A stretch of DNA of 64,000 bases from Clitopilus passeckerianus (GCA_944990035.1 CALYLX010000133.1:463327-527326), one strand, 5' to 3'; counted from the stretch's first letter, positions 1 through 11,721 are shown. The notes: a model not told the origin generated them from the letters alone. Numbers and translations: made by a program.

Positions 1-981
1 GGAAGACCAGCCAAGCCAGGTAAGGTGCGAGACGTCGTTTCAGATGAGATTGTAGCATCCTTCTGCACGACTGCATGGGTCTCGGTAACCTGGACTGAGG
101 AATCCGGTTGTACGACGGTTTGGGTAACATCGACATTGATGGAGGCGTCTGGCCCGACGGTCGTATGCGTAACAATGGTCGCGGCACCTTGCCAGTCCGG
201 GCCAAGTGCTTTAGCCCTGGCGACTTTGACGACTTCGTTGTTACCGTCCATAATACCAGTGACGCCGTCCTTGACCATTTGACGAACGGAACCGGCGCGC
301 AAGAGCTTCATACCAGGTAAATGTCTCCCTGTGATTCCGCTAGTGATTCCAGACAGGACTTTGTTTTTCTGTGTAGATGCAGCCGCTACGTCCTCCTCGT
401 CCTGTTCGGTGAGTCCATAGCGGGCGGCGTAGTCCCTGAGTTGCTTCCTGAAGCCTGCGTTGGGATGGGTGACGCGTCGACAGTCATGGGCGTAGGCAAT
501 GGCTTCTTCAGCGGTCAAGCCCTTAGCAGCAATAAGGTAGGCACAGGTAACGGAAACGCTACGACTGAGACCGCCCAAACAGTGCACCTAAAAGAGGAGT
601 GAGGTCTGAGTGACGGATCGGACGGCTATAATTGATGCAAACAACACGCACTAAGACTTTGGTTCCGTCATCCTTGGAAAGGGCCTTGTGGATGAATTCA
701 GTGGTCCGGTCAAAGTGCTCAGAGATGTCGCAGAAGGGTAGATCGGAGATGCATATGTGGAGATGCTCGATCTTTCCGGGGATGATGGGGGCAACCTCGA
801 CGACAGAGACAACATGGGTGATACCAAGATGTGAAAGAGCAGCCCAGTTTCCAGCGACGATCCAGTCGGTGAGGTACAGTCGGGGAGTTATCTGGCTGGC
901 AGTGAGGGCGCCGATACTTCCAGGGATGGATTTGAGTGAGTTGAGAGGAGAAGAAGCAAGATTGAGCAAAGAGGAAGCCAT
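1..981 (-). CDS. Dual-specificity protein phosphatase, 3' end cut by window edge
   Basis: Removes phosphate from phospho-Tyr/Ser/Thr proteins if active. Exon 1 is 652-981 and exon 2 runs from 587 to beyond base 1; the 64-nt intron (588-651) has GTGCGT and TTTTAG ends and splices in phase. The joined protein begins MASSLLNL, has an early strand and loop (ITPRLYLTDW) and a general-acid region (ISDLPFCDISEHF). The intron falls just before the catalytic loop VHCLGGLSRSVSV, which fits HCxxGxxRS with the nucleophilic Cys and Arg present. The helix EEAIAYAHDCRRVTHPN and the segment FRKQLRDY follow, as in the DUSP family. About 130 further residues are Thr/Val-rich with repeated TQTVVQPDSSVQV-like units, an unusual tail of unknown role. 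The stop codon is outside the window. Upstream is gene-poor. Identification is confident; the substrate is unknown. Confidence 0.88.
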
Positions 982-3900
982 TGAACTTGCTGGGTCAGAT
1001 AACCTCAGAGCTTTTTAATTGCCGTCGCCGTTCATTATTCGCCGATGAATGGGATTGCGATTCAATGGTACAGGTACCAACAGTCTCATCGGCAATCCAC
1101 GATTTCCCCCATAGACTCAACCTGGTATCGATCTCACACAGCCTTCACGACAGGTGTACTGGAAGTCTGAAAATGATGGGTTTTCTAGATTGAAGATTAG
1201 ATTGGCCTGAATGAAGAAGCCTTCACGACGGTGAACTCGAAATGAACCTTTGCGCCGAATTTTATTCAGAAAAGTTCTCTAGCCTGGCGAAAACTGAAGC
1301 GGCCGACCTGATGTTGTCTTGGTATGAATAGATGAGTAGTATGATACGGCATCTTTACTAACCGGTTCTCAGGTAGCTGTCAGAATCTGTCAGAATTTGG
1401 CATAGAACCAAGATTTGTTTCCAGGAGATAACATATCGCCGTATTCAAACAATGCCCAACTCCGGACTTACCTTATCAAACCGGTCCGGGTTGGCCTGAT
1501 GCTTCCCATCACAGGCTGTGCAGCTGAGTCTCGCATTACCTGATGAAAGAACTGTGATTTACTTCGACCCCGCTTGCATCGATGCCTTCTTCAACCGCCC
1601 TCCTCTAATATTACTCGCTCTAGCCTAATGCCGCTTCCCAACAACAAGACTTATACTCGTCACAACCAACTATTGAAATTTGAAGGAACTCGAGTGAACC
1701 TTCTTCACCTTGGCCACTCCCGGGAGTACCTATGCCACCTCAAATCATCGACAGTGTCCATTCTTACCGTCGTACTCAGCAAGAATCGAGATGACAAGGA
1801 ATTGGTGAATCTCGTCAAGAATTCGGTTGGGCTCTACCTCGGCTGTACTTCTGTGTTCTCCACGAAAGGTGCGTATATACATATCCACATGTTATCAACC
1901 TAATAAAGGTTTATAGACGCGAGCATGGAGTAATCTAATCGAACGAATGAAGTTTTTCTCGTCCGTGACATATTTTTTCAAATCCTGAACATCGGGAGAT
2001 GAAGATATACTCAGAGGCGTGTCGAATATCAAGGTCCATTAAACAATACAATTGCATTCGCTTGACTTGTTATCTCACCCGTTCCCCTAGAACCACAAAG
2101 ACCGCTCCACATGCGCCTTGGTCAACACACGCTCTCGGCCCCGTTTCTAGAATTGTAGAGCAATGTGACTTCGAGCTTCAAGCTTCATCTTCTTGAACGG
2201 TCGTGCAATATGGTGGATGTTAAGCCTTACGAGTAATACCTCCGACAGACGAATATGAAGTTCCCGAGAGGGGAGTATAGCATATACTCCCCGTAGGTTT
2301 TTCATTCGAACCACTACTTCAATTGAATTTGAATAACCAACATATCTGGCTCAGCATCCTCTCCTGCGCTCCACTCTTTTAGAGCTCGGCCAACCTTTCG
2401 ACTTTACTACATCCCGGGAAAGCAAAACAAGCATCGGGCCGCAGGCCTCGTCAACGTCCAAATCCTCCCACCACTTCCTGTCCCATCCATGCCATCTTCA
2501 TCCTTCCGCGCACACCTCCCTTTCCCATCCAGGAATGGCAGCGGATCCTAATGATGCTTTGCATGTCAAGATGGAGGCGACGAAGAAATAGGCGAACCGC
2601 GTTCTTGGTGAACACCCGCCTATACCTTGGCGTTTCGGAATGTGGGTCCCTCCCCGCTGCCATTCAAGCGCACCAGCGACGCCTTGGCATCCCGGCGGTC
2701 TGGATATCAGCGCTTCAGAACGGACTCTTAACAAGCAAACTCGACGAAAGAATATAATCCTGCCTCGTTTAATTTAAATTAACGTCCAACTCCCCCACCA
2801 CCTCCTGCGCCCATTCATCCCTCCATACACGCCCTCTTTCCCATCCATTATACGGCCAGAAACGGTAGCAGTGGGTGCTAGGGAAGCCGGTCATGCTTCT
2901 GTCGCCACCTATCAAGACCGAGAAGAAGAAGAAAAAGACGAAGCTACTTCCATTTTAGGTGGACAACCCACCTCAAGCTAAGGGTACGGGTTGTCAGTCC
3001 CTCACGCTATCATTCACGCGCATCAGCGAGGGCTTATACTGGTGGACAAACATCAATCGAAGCCTTGGGAGCCGGTGCTGAGATGGGCAAGAGCGTACCG
3101 CTGATGGCTTGCCTTGCCATCGAGACGTGTGGAGACGATGGAGGGCGTGGAGGGTGACGAGAAGAAATTGGCAAGGATCAAGGAGGGAGAAAGAAATGGG
3201 TACGCTACGAAGGGGAGAAGTGAGGAGAAGAGGCGATTTGGCGCATCATCGCGCTCATTGTGAACAACTGGCATATTACGCCTGAAACTGGATAAAGGCC
3301 TCTCAGTTGTGGTTGAGGAAGCAAGGGAGGTGGATGCCGATTCGAAGGAAGTTATCACTTCCGAGGTCTTCCAGGGATATCGGAGTCTCGAAGCCCGACT
3401 GGATATTCGCCTTCGAATCAGCATGGTCGAGACTTTGAAGTTTCGCCTCGAGGATGTGCCGGCAGTGGCACTAACCAGGCTAGAGTAAAAGAGAGGAGGG
3501 AGAGAGGGAGAGGAGAGAGATATGCATTACTCGGTCATCGGTCATCACTCTGGCGCAAGGATCGAACGAGAGGGGGAGAACTCGAAGAAGTGTAGAGGCA
3601 TATGACACGATACTCCTGGGCATCAACCTGACAGGTGTTATTGATTACTTACTGATTACTCGAAGCAGTCGCTTTCTACATTCTTAGTGTCTCTGTTTCA
3701 AGTTGTATATCCCTTCTCTTCCCCCAGCCAATCATTTCCCCCGTTCGTGATGTCCTCTCTTGGCCCTCTCCCCACCTTTCAAATCCAATAATTATCACTG
3801 AACGTCAACACCGTCTGTGATCTCCCGGTCAGCTCACTTCCTCTTCGCCTCTTCCCGGCACTTCATTGCAGTAACAGACTCTATGTTGCATAACCATCGA

Positions 3901-4556
3901 TATCAACATCTTAGTCGAACATACACTGAAACCCATCTGTAGGAGGCACGTCTGCTCAAGTTAGTGGCGGATCTCAGGGGTATGGCCGGTCACTACTCTG
4001 TGCCATACTACGTTCAAGTTGCGATAACAACAGGTAGAGGTAGCATGCCTCTCACTTCAGCTGACGACGACGGATATTGATCTGGACGACTCCTGAACGC
4101 CGCAAAGCTCACCAGGCGATCATGCCGACCATCCCAATCCTGTCCTCAAACCTGTCACTCCTTAAATGGCAATTAAGCTACTTTGACTGGACCTGGCATG
4201 TCGGCTACTCGTGCTGCTTAGATGAGTTGATGAATGGGTTGGGCTATCTGAGACCTTGACAGCTCGTCAGGAGAAGCATGGAACAAAGGTTGAGTGAAGG
4301 AGGGCTTGGGGCGGTGGGGCAAGTAACAGAGCTTATTATCTCCCCCTGCCAAGTAGGCTAGCATACAGGACACGTTTGAGATATAATATAATACCAGGTT
4401 ATATGCGAGCTGTGGATTCCTTTCTAAGTCCAACCTGCATCCGATTTGTGAAGATGCGAAATACGCGGGGAAAAGTTGGAAGAGAAATTGATAACAAATG
4501 TGAGGGGTGCCGATGATGGTACATATGTGCTTACTCCGACAAATATGGGGTTGAAA
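982..4556. other. Gene-poor region, no confident gene
   Basis: No open frame here has a recognisable domain or convincing exon pattern. An open stretch at 1574-1903 (+) and one at about 3290-3488 (+), ending in a TAA after a charged, helix-like segment, could be gene remnants, but I recognise neither. A purine-rich stretch lies at about 3488-3530. The two-copy repeat at 2451-3040 is listed separately. Confidence 0.5.
2451..3040. repeat. Diverged two-copy direct repeat
   Basis: Two segments of about 240-260 bp, starting near 2451 and near 2781 (offset about 330 bp), share matching landmarks in the same order. Both open with AACGTCCAA followed by a CCCACCAC-rich stretch, then CTTTCCCATCCA, and both end with a TCCCTC..CGCT..CATTCA.GCGCA.CAGCGA block (about 2650-2695 and 2998-3031). 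The copies differ by many substitutions and small indels. No flanking target-site duplication or coding capacity is evident. It may be an old tandem duplication of a lost gene. Confidence 0.55.
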
Positions 4557-4960
4557 TTACGAAACGAAGAGCTGGGGAAACAACAAATCATCCACCAAGT
4601 CCGCCCAGTCCAACACCGTAACTGCTCCGCTTGCTCGAAGTAACCCACGAACTTCCTCCCACCGCTGATCACTCTCGGCTCTCTTTAAAGCATAGAAGAG
4701 TGGGGCCGTCTTTATCTGGTAGTTTGGGGCCCTGGTCATCTTGCAAGAGGAAATGTTCAATGATTGGCTTGGCAGCGTCAATCAAGCGTCAATACTAGAC
4801 CGCTCGCTCGCGCCGCCCCATCCACTGATGGTTCAAGTAAGGACAGTTGCCCCTTTCGTGTCCCGCCTGTTGGGTTGAATATCGGGATGGCGCAGTAGGT
4901 CTTTGATGACCTGTCCGTCGTTGCAAGCGGCCAAAAACAGCGGGGTCCATCCATCACTGT
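4557..4960 (-). pseudogene. Decayed C-terminal tail of the upstream NACHT-ankyrin gene
   Basis: Past the stop of the NACHT-ankyrin gene, homology to the C-terminus of its block-B paralogue continues but in shifting frames. One frame reads a further ankyrin repeat (DGWTPLFLAACNDGQ, ending near 4833). A second gives a DAAKPII segment near 4690-4780. A third gives KRAESDQRWEEVRGLL near 4640-4720, matching KRAVDDQRWQEVCDLL in the intact copy at about 39570-39620. At least three 1-2 nt shifts separate these pieces. This is sequence that was coding in the ancestor of the two copies. Confidence 0.7.
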
Positions 4961-7900
4961 CTACGAGGTTGATGTCCGAGTTGACGCCTCATGGTTGAGC
5001 AAAAGTCCCACCACTCCTTTATGGCCCCTTCCGACTGCATGGGTTAATGGTGTCCATCCATTTTTGTCCGCCAAATTGACATCGATACCCTTGTGGTTGA
5101 CCAAGCGTCCCACCACTCCTTCATGACCATTAACAGCTGCCCAGACCAATGGTGTCCATCCCTTGGATGTCGTCAAATTGACATTGGTGCCCTTGTGGTT
5201 GAGCAACAGTCCCACCACTCCTTCATGACCATCTTCAGCTGCATGGCTTAATGGTGTCCCTCCATCGGATTCAGCCAAATTGACGTTGATTCCCTTGTGG
5301 TTGAGCAAAAGTCCCACCACTCCTTCATAGCCACTTCCGGCTGCATGGCTTAATGGTGTTCTTCCATCGTCGTCCGCCAAATTGACGTCGATGCCCTCGC
5401 GGTTGAGCAAGAGTCCCACCACTCCTTCATGACCATTAACAGCTGCCCATATCAATGGTGTCCATCCATCGGATTCCGCCAAATTGACATCGATGTCCAC
5501 GTGGTTGAGCAAGAGTCCTACCACTTCTTTGTGGCCCCTTCCGACTGCATGGCTTAATGGTGTCCATCCATTTTGGCCCGCCAAATTGACGTCAATGCCC
5601 TTGTGGTTGAGCAAGAGTCCCACTACTCCTTCATGGCCCCTTCCGACTGCATGGCTTAACGGCGTCCTTCCATGATTGTCCGCCAAATTGACGTCGATGC
5701 CCTTGTATTTGAGCAAGAGTCCCACCACTCTTTCATGGCCATTCCGAGTTGCCCAGATCAATGGTGTCCACCCATCGGATTCCGCCAAATTAACGTTGAT
5801 GCCCTCGTGGTTGAGCAAGAGTCCCACCACTCCTTCATGGCCACTTCCGGCTGCATGACTTAATGGCGTCCTTCCATTGGCATCTCCTCCATTGACATGG
5901 CTAACTGGGTGCATTCCTTGTGCATCCGCTGCAGGGAGGCCCGAGCAGCGTAACATTGCTTCAAGGCACGCTATCCTGCCCATGCGTGCCGCATAGATCA
6001 GAAATGTTCTACTTTCAGCTGTCAGGGAAACCTCTTCATGGGCGCGAAGAAGATTTTGTACTATGGCAATTCGATTGTAGTGTATTGCCAGATACACAGG
6101 AGATATAGCGGTAGTTGAAGGCCCACGATCGTAGAACAAAGTGAGCACGTGTACACAGCACATATGGACGGCTATATGGCTGCTTGTCAAGAATTTGTCA
6201 ACGTCTTCCGAAGCCTGCTCAGCCTGCCCGTGAAGGGCCAAGTTCTGGACTGCATAATCATAGAATGGAATGATATGCGATACTGAACCCCACGTGGATC
6301 CCTGCAATGTGTCGATGCATAGTGAGAGGGAAACATAGGCAAGGCATGTCCTGAATAACGATTCTTCCGCGCCGGGGAAGTACTTGGATTGGATGTGAAG
6401 GTTGTCGAAGAAGTCTTGAGCAGTGAAATCTGAGAGAACAGAAGATCCATAAGATCAGCAGGAAATTTAGCTAGCACAAGTGCCAAGGACGTACGGACAA
6501 AAATAACACTCTCGTCTCGAACAATGACCAGGCCAACACACAGGGAGGTGATTGTCAACATAGAGGTAACATGATCCTCGATATCCTCCAACCCGGGCTG
6601 GGTGGCCAATGCGTGCTGCACCTCTCTAACAGTTAATCGCCGCTTTGCGTGGGAAACCAAAGTCAAGGTCATCATGGCGAGTTCCCTGTGCGATTCGGGA
6701 TATGTCTTGATGCGTTGAAGGACACGTTCATACGTAGCGTCAATTCCTTTGGGAAGATTAACTAGAGCTTTCTTGAGGCTGCCCCGATTGAGTTGTTCTG
6801 TGAGTGTATTCATGTGCAGCTCGGCCATGAGAAATCTACCCATAATTGGTGTTCAGTAAGAGCGAAACAATTATCTGGTAGACTAAGACTCCCACCTTCC
6901 TCCTGCAGCGTCCTTCACCTTCTCTACGATTTCTGTTGACAACTCGGCCGAAATGTCGAAGCGGAATCCTGCCGTCCCAATCCTGCTCTCAAGATATGTT
7001 TTCATGTCTTCACCATCTGCAACAATCTCCTCTCGGCTTGCCCCGAACTCCTCGAATAATACGTCCATCCCATCTAAAAACCGCGACGTAATAAGTAGCT
7101 TGACCGCGTTTCCCAAGGAGCCAAGTGTTTTGAGGAGCTTGCGAATGTCGTCGATGTTATAGTTCTCCAGGTACTCGTCAAGCGCATCAAGTACGATATA
7201 GTAACAACCAAATTGTTGGCAGGTCTTGTACAGAGCGGCGTGAAGACCACTGGCCGGGGGCTGGGGGTGGTCGTTCTGGTTGGCCTCATAGAAGGCCGCA
7301 AGATTTGAGGAGGTTCCATTGCCTTGATATGCTTCGTATAACTGCCTCGATAAGCTTTCCAGAACGGCCGTTGCACTCTGTTGTCCTTGAAGCTTATAGT
7401 TGAAGTAGGCGAATCCGACGGCTACGGTTTCGGAGCGATACTGACGTAGGTAATCGATCACAAGTGAGCTAAGGGAGAACAAGGAAATTAGCCCAAGTAA
7501 TCAACGGTGCGTGGCAACGCACGCTATAGTGGTCTTTCCGACGCCGGCTGAATAGGAACGAGCCCGTTAGGTACAATACTATAGCAGGGCGGGGTTGGAG
7601 TCCTTACGTATGCCCGGACACCATAAAATACAGCTACTGACGGCTGTCTTCCACTTGATGAACGATTCTGAACGAAGTAGCCACATTCCGGTACTTTTCG
7701 CTCGCTTCTTCGTTATATCATGGTGCGTTAGGCGGTAATCTGTTGCGGAAAACCATTTGGCGAGTTTTCTGTGGTGGTCGCCTAAGTTTGTAGGTCATGA
7801 GCAAAAGTGAACGAATCTAAAAATCTCTCCTTACTTGAATCTAGAAGGAGCATATACGTCAGCTATCATGGCCAGGCATTGAAAACCTCGACCTTACAAG

Positions 7901-8933
7901 TAATCTCCCAATTATCGCCGGCGACACTCTTGAAGTTTCCGCCAGTTATTACGATTCCATCGCGAGTCTCTAGGCCCTCGAAGATGGATTCCTGAACTCC
8001 TTCCTGTCCTTGGATGTCGGTACGAGTTTGAGCAACGGGCGCTTCCTGCTCAGCCACCAACTCGTTCCTTTCAATCCATTCAGTCTCCGGACCCACAGTA
8101 CCATCGTCTGAGTCTGCGCTCTGAACGACTGCGTCGCCTCTGGCAGCTTCATCGGCTTCGCGGTCTTTGTGCCTGGATCCATTCTGAGACGGTTCTTGGT
8201 CGGTTGAGGCTATCGTATGGTCAATTACTGATCATGGATGAAATTTTGATCAAACGCTTACTATTGTCCTCCTCGTTCTTGACCATGGGTGCCACTTGAG
8301 ATCTGAGCGGCGATACCTGTTGTTCTGCATCGTAGGGGGAGGTATCGTCGGTCTGGGATGTCGGCGTATGCTTCACGATGCTTACAATAGTGTCTGTACA
8401 TGATTTCAGCTTTCAACAATCTCAGCCATCAGATCTGAATCCGTACCATGACGCCTCAAAGCCTCGAACGATCGCCTCTCCCAGCCTGTTAAGAGCACCG
8501 CACGAAGCTCTGAGTGTTCCCATAGCAGTTTCGCGGCCTCTCCCTCCTTCAGTGGAGCTCCAAGGCTCGACAGAATCTCAGCAAGTAGCGCAGCTTCGAC
8601 AATGGATCCAACGTGAGTCGAGAGCATCTTGTACCCGGACCAATTATACCGCAAGAGTAGCAATGCATCTTCTTTAGTTCCTGCGTTATCTTCGCTCTCC
8701 TCCTCCATGGTGCCCACTTCTTGATTCTTGCTGTATGCTTCAATCTCCTCATCCGAGGGGCATACGACTGAAGTCGTCAACGCATCTTCTTGGCTGGAGC
8801 TGCTAGCAGATGCAGCAAATTGTCTTCCGTATTCCCAGAAGAAATAGCCACCAGCTACGAATGCCAATGCACCAGTTGGGAGAAGAAACTTCAAATGCCG
8901 ATTCCTAGAGCGGAAACGGCCCAGAAATGACAT
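4961..8933 (-). CDS. Membrane-anchored NACHT-ankyrin receptor (copy A)
   Basis: NLR-like STAND NTPase. Exons read as 8447-8933, 8262-8393, 7898-8209, 7835-7840, 7608-7781, 7523-7547, 6896-7468, 6495-6835 and 4961-6429. They sum to 3519 nt (1172 aa) with every junction in phase. An N-terminal membrane segment (about residues 16-34, then FFWEYGR) is followed by a helical domain shared with the copy at 35435-39639. A disordered acidic linker and the motif ITGGNFKSVAGDN come next. The NACHT core has WCPGIPGVGKTTIA (Walker A) and YYIVLDALDEY (Walker B). Nine near-identical 34-residue ankyrin repeats lie at about residues 870-1165. The final repeat is cut by a 1-nt deletion near 4987-4990 (GAGGC where GAGGGC is expected). 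It lies downstream of a carboxypeptidase on the same strand, 768 bp away. A role as an immune or allorecognition sensor is inferred from the family. Confidence 0.85.
4975..5885 (-). repeat. 102-bp tandem ankyrin-coding repeats, nearly identical
   Basis: Nine tandem units of 102 bp encode 34-residue ankyrin repeats of the form GxTPLxxAxxxGHEGVVGLLLNHxGIxVNLAxxx. The units are almost identical at DNA level, with differences concentrated in a few codons (for example SHA/IWA and GSG/VNG/GRG). Such homogeneity implies recent expansion or ongoing gene conversion. The block-B ankyrin array has diverged between units. Confidence 0.9.
7835..7840 (-). other. Six-nucleotide micro-exon of NACHT-ankyrin copy A
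   Basis: The exon ATTCAA lies between a CTAG acceptor (intron 7841-7897) and a GTAAGG donor (intron 7782-7834). Including it joins EIT and DHHRKLAKW in frame through Y-S-S. The same six bases, also flanked by AG and GT, occur in the paralogue at 36136-36141. Confidence 0.75.
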
Positions 8934-9701
8934 CGACGACGCCTAGAGCGAGCGTGCAAAGCGTCTTCTCCGGGTGATAAGAATGAGAAGTGGGGATAAA
9001 GTTGGTTGGACGGAAGACAGATGTCAAGTTGGGCTGTGTTGAGTTGGCTAGCAGCATCAAGGAATCCACACATCATCATCATTAATGGTTGTCTTGCGAG
9101 GTTTGAATACGAGTTATATAATAAAGCATGTGCATGCAGTTAACACTACACAATACCTGCGAAGCCGATGAACCAGACATGACGCTGAACTTGTTGAAGT
9201 GAGCTTGATATTCGAAGGCAGCATGGAGGTGGAAGGAATAATCCTCTCAGGATAACTGGGATGGGACGAATCACAGCACGTGTTACGAGGATGGAGGTTA
9301 GCCGACACTGAATCTCCTCGATTTCGTTACATAATACATTGTTTGCACCTATTGATTTTGAGTTTTCTACGAGATTTGATTGGTCTAGAAAACCCATGAT
9401 TAGTGTTGCCGCGAGCTGGAGGTACTCAGAGTCAAGTTCAAGCTCGACTCGATGCATTTCCTAATTGGTTACCTTGACAAATTTTGCTATTGATAGCAAT
9501 AGGGGCGTTCTAGTCTCGTACCCAGCCATTGCGGATGACTGTTCCTCCACAAGATTCTTATAAAGGAGTTGTACCTGCACGAGATTGGCGTGTCATCTAG
9601 TTCTCGATATATAACGAGGGGATATCATTTCAGAAGAAGACGCTAATATCATTTTGATATCATTTGTGACTATACGAGTGCAAGGTTATGCCGAGACGAT
9701 G
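8934..9701. other. Intergenic: SCP1 3' flank and NACHT-ankyrin A promoter
   Basis: This 768-bp spacer lies between two minus-strand genes. The equivalent spacer in block B (34689-35434) is 746 bp. I see no gene or clear promoter box. Several ATATCATTT-type AT-rich words occur near 9600-9670. Confidence 0.5.
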
Positions 9702-11721
9702 TTATGTAGATTTCAATGGCTGACCAGACACGATCTGGTCGAAGAACTGAAGTGCAGCTTGGCCAACAGCTAGTTTTCCATACTAGACAACCGTCAGTTT
9801 GTTTTTCATGCAGAAATTAGAGCAGGATCGCGCTCACCCCGAATGAAGGAACTAAATGCCCAGCCCCGTAGACAAGGAGGTACGAGAACGTGCCAACTTG
9901 TTTATATTGTCCAGTTGACTGGCCGGCGACTTTGTAATCGGACCAGTTTTGGCGCTGGTAGTCCCTAGCGAACTTGGTTTGGAGAGCATCAACTAGGGCT
10001 TCTTGACCATGGAAGTTGCAGAGGTAGTCCTGTGCAAGAGAGAAGGCATGGTGAGGGATATCCAAACAGAACAAATCGCTGATAGACGTACAGCATCAGC
10101 ATTCTCCATCCCAAATGATTGTTCTCACGCCGGCATTGATGATCTTCTGGAGTATTGGCCTGTAGTTCCTCACCGTCACCCATAGGGAAGTTCTGTTAGT
10201 TCGTACTTCGTCAGGAAGTCATAACTTACGTACCGGTAGAAAGGAAGTTGGCGTAAACCGCAGCACTACTCAGCTGCCACACTCCCTCACCACCGATTTT
10301 GGATTGAACAAATGCCAAGTATTTGGAAAAGTCGGGTGGGTATGGGGCACCGTTTGGGATTCGGACATCGTAAACCTGCGATATACATATTTTATTATCG
10401 GGAGCGATTATTTCAACGAAACACCGCTCACATTGTACTCACCGCCCAGAGGTGTGAGGACATAGACGACACAGTAAAGTTGGGCGATGGAGCAGAGAAT
10501 GTCAGAGCCAGTATCGCGGCAGTGTTGAATCTAACTCATCATCAATCTAAGGGCGCGTGGTTTAAGGGTTGTAAAACCAACCTGTTCCTTGCACCCGGCC
10601 GGGCTGCCCCAGTATACTTCTCTTTGTGAGATATTGGCAGGCGTTGTAGTTGGGTGGTATGGATTGTTTTGTGCGTATGTCGTAAAATTAGCCCATTGGA
10701 TAAGAGTGTCCTGCCGCATCAACTTCAAAATTCCAAAAGGGATAGCGTAAGACATATGTCACGCACAGTGAGACCGTTTCCGATGCCAAAAGCCTTCAGG
10801 TTGAGTGTCAGACCAGAAAAAGCGCCAGCTACAATGGCAGAGTTCTGGGAGAGGAAGTAGCTGTTGACGACTTTCAGTCGGTCACATAAACCTCAGGACC
10901 GGTTGGATACATACTCTGCGAACGCCGAGCCGTAATGACCACCGTATCTATTTCAGCTCATTGGTAAGTATTCCCAAGAGTGAGAGGTCAGAGCAACGTA
11001 CGATTCAGACCAGATGCCAATCTCGCTCTTCTGATACTTGCTGATCCTAGAGTCTTTGAGCCAAATTTGCTTGAACGACCACAGATCAGCAGCAGCAGCG
11101 GTTGAGTTGGTGACAACGGTTTCTCCGTACGGGAAACCGGTGCCAATGGGTTGGTCGATGTAAAGAACAATTGAATTGTTATTCCACGAAGAAGGGTTGA
11201 ATTCCACATCCGAGGTCTCGTTCTTTATTCTGCAAGGGCCAGTCTCATAAAAGACACCCAGCATGCTCGATGCACCAGGCTACCAGGAATATTAGTCCGA
11301 GTTCGAGCACTCATAGTAGTCGAGGAAGGCCTTACTCCACCAGCAAACCAGAGTGCGAGGGGAGCATTGTCCGGATTATTGCGTGCTGCAAAGAACCAGA
11401 AGAAGACGCTCTTGTTTGCGGCGATGTCACCATATGCAGAAGCCTGGTAAACCCCGGGAGTCGTTTCTAAGTCTTAGGATAAGCAACGATGGCGGAGGGG
11501 GGCAAGTTTGAGCAAAATCTTTCACCACAAACGCCAGAGTTTTCCGTCACTCGAAGAGCTCCAGGAGTAGTAGCAGCTACAGATCGGACAAGTGGCTGAA
11601 CCTTCTTGTGGACAGTATCCTTGGGCAGACCGCCAATGATGCCATCCGATGGAAAGAGACCAAAAGCCAGTGAAGAGACTGGGAGGCTAAAAAGGGCGCG
11701 TAATCTCGCAGAAGAGAGCAT
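9702..11721 (-). CDS. Serine carboxypeptidase S10 (SCP1), probably disrupted
   Basis: Family S10 enzymes remove C-terminal residues from peptides in the secretory or vacuolar/extracellular space. The protein starts MLSSARLRALFSLPVSSLA, a signal-peptide-like stretch. Exons: 11526-11721, 11336-11466, 11002-11279, 10915-10947, 10767-10860, 10582-10710, 10432-10530, about 10232-10375, about 10094-10195, 9838-10029 and 9702-9782. The catalytic Ser is in WSESYGGHYG and the His in GAGHLVP. The oxyanion/substrate loop reads FAGGPGASS, with Ala replacing the usual Asn. Near 10094-10106 a 7-nt insertion (an ATGCTGA duplication) brings a TGA into frame just before the catalytic-Asp segment, so the product is probably truncated. 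Skipping through an upstream GTGAGA donor would keep frame but lose the strand before Asp. The exon 8/9 boundary is uncertain; a 36-nt intron would be in phase. It is the paralogue of SCP3 (32699-34688). Confidence 0.75.

Noticed and set aside
1574..1903. Open frame of 109 codons in the gene-poor left part
   Set aside because: No start context, splice sites or similarity that I can recognise; length is within chance expectation.
4975..5885. Regular 102-bp repeats that could suggest a CRISPR-like or satellite array
   Set aside because: Translation on the minus strand gives uninterrupted 34-residue ankyrin repeats within a multi-domain gene; there is no repeat/spacer alternation, and the genome is eukaryotic.
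5484..6108. Plus-strand open frames across the ankyrin region
   Set aside because: These are antisense shadows created by the repeat periodicity; they carry no domain and overlap the NACHT-ankyrin exon entirely.
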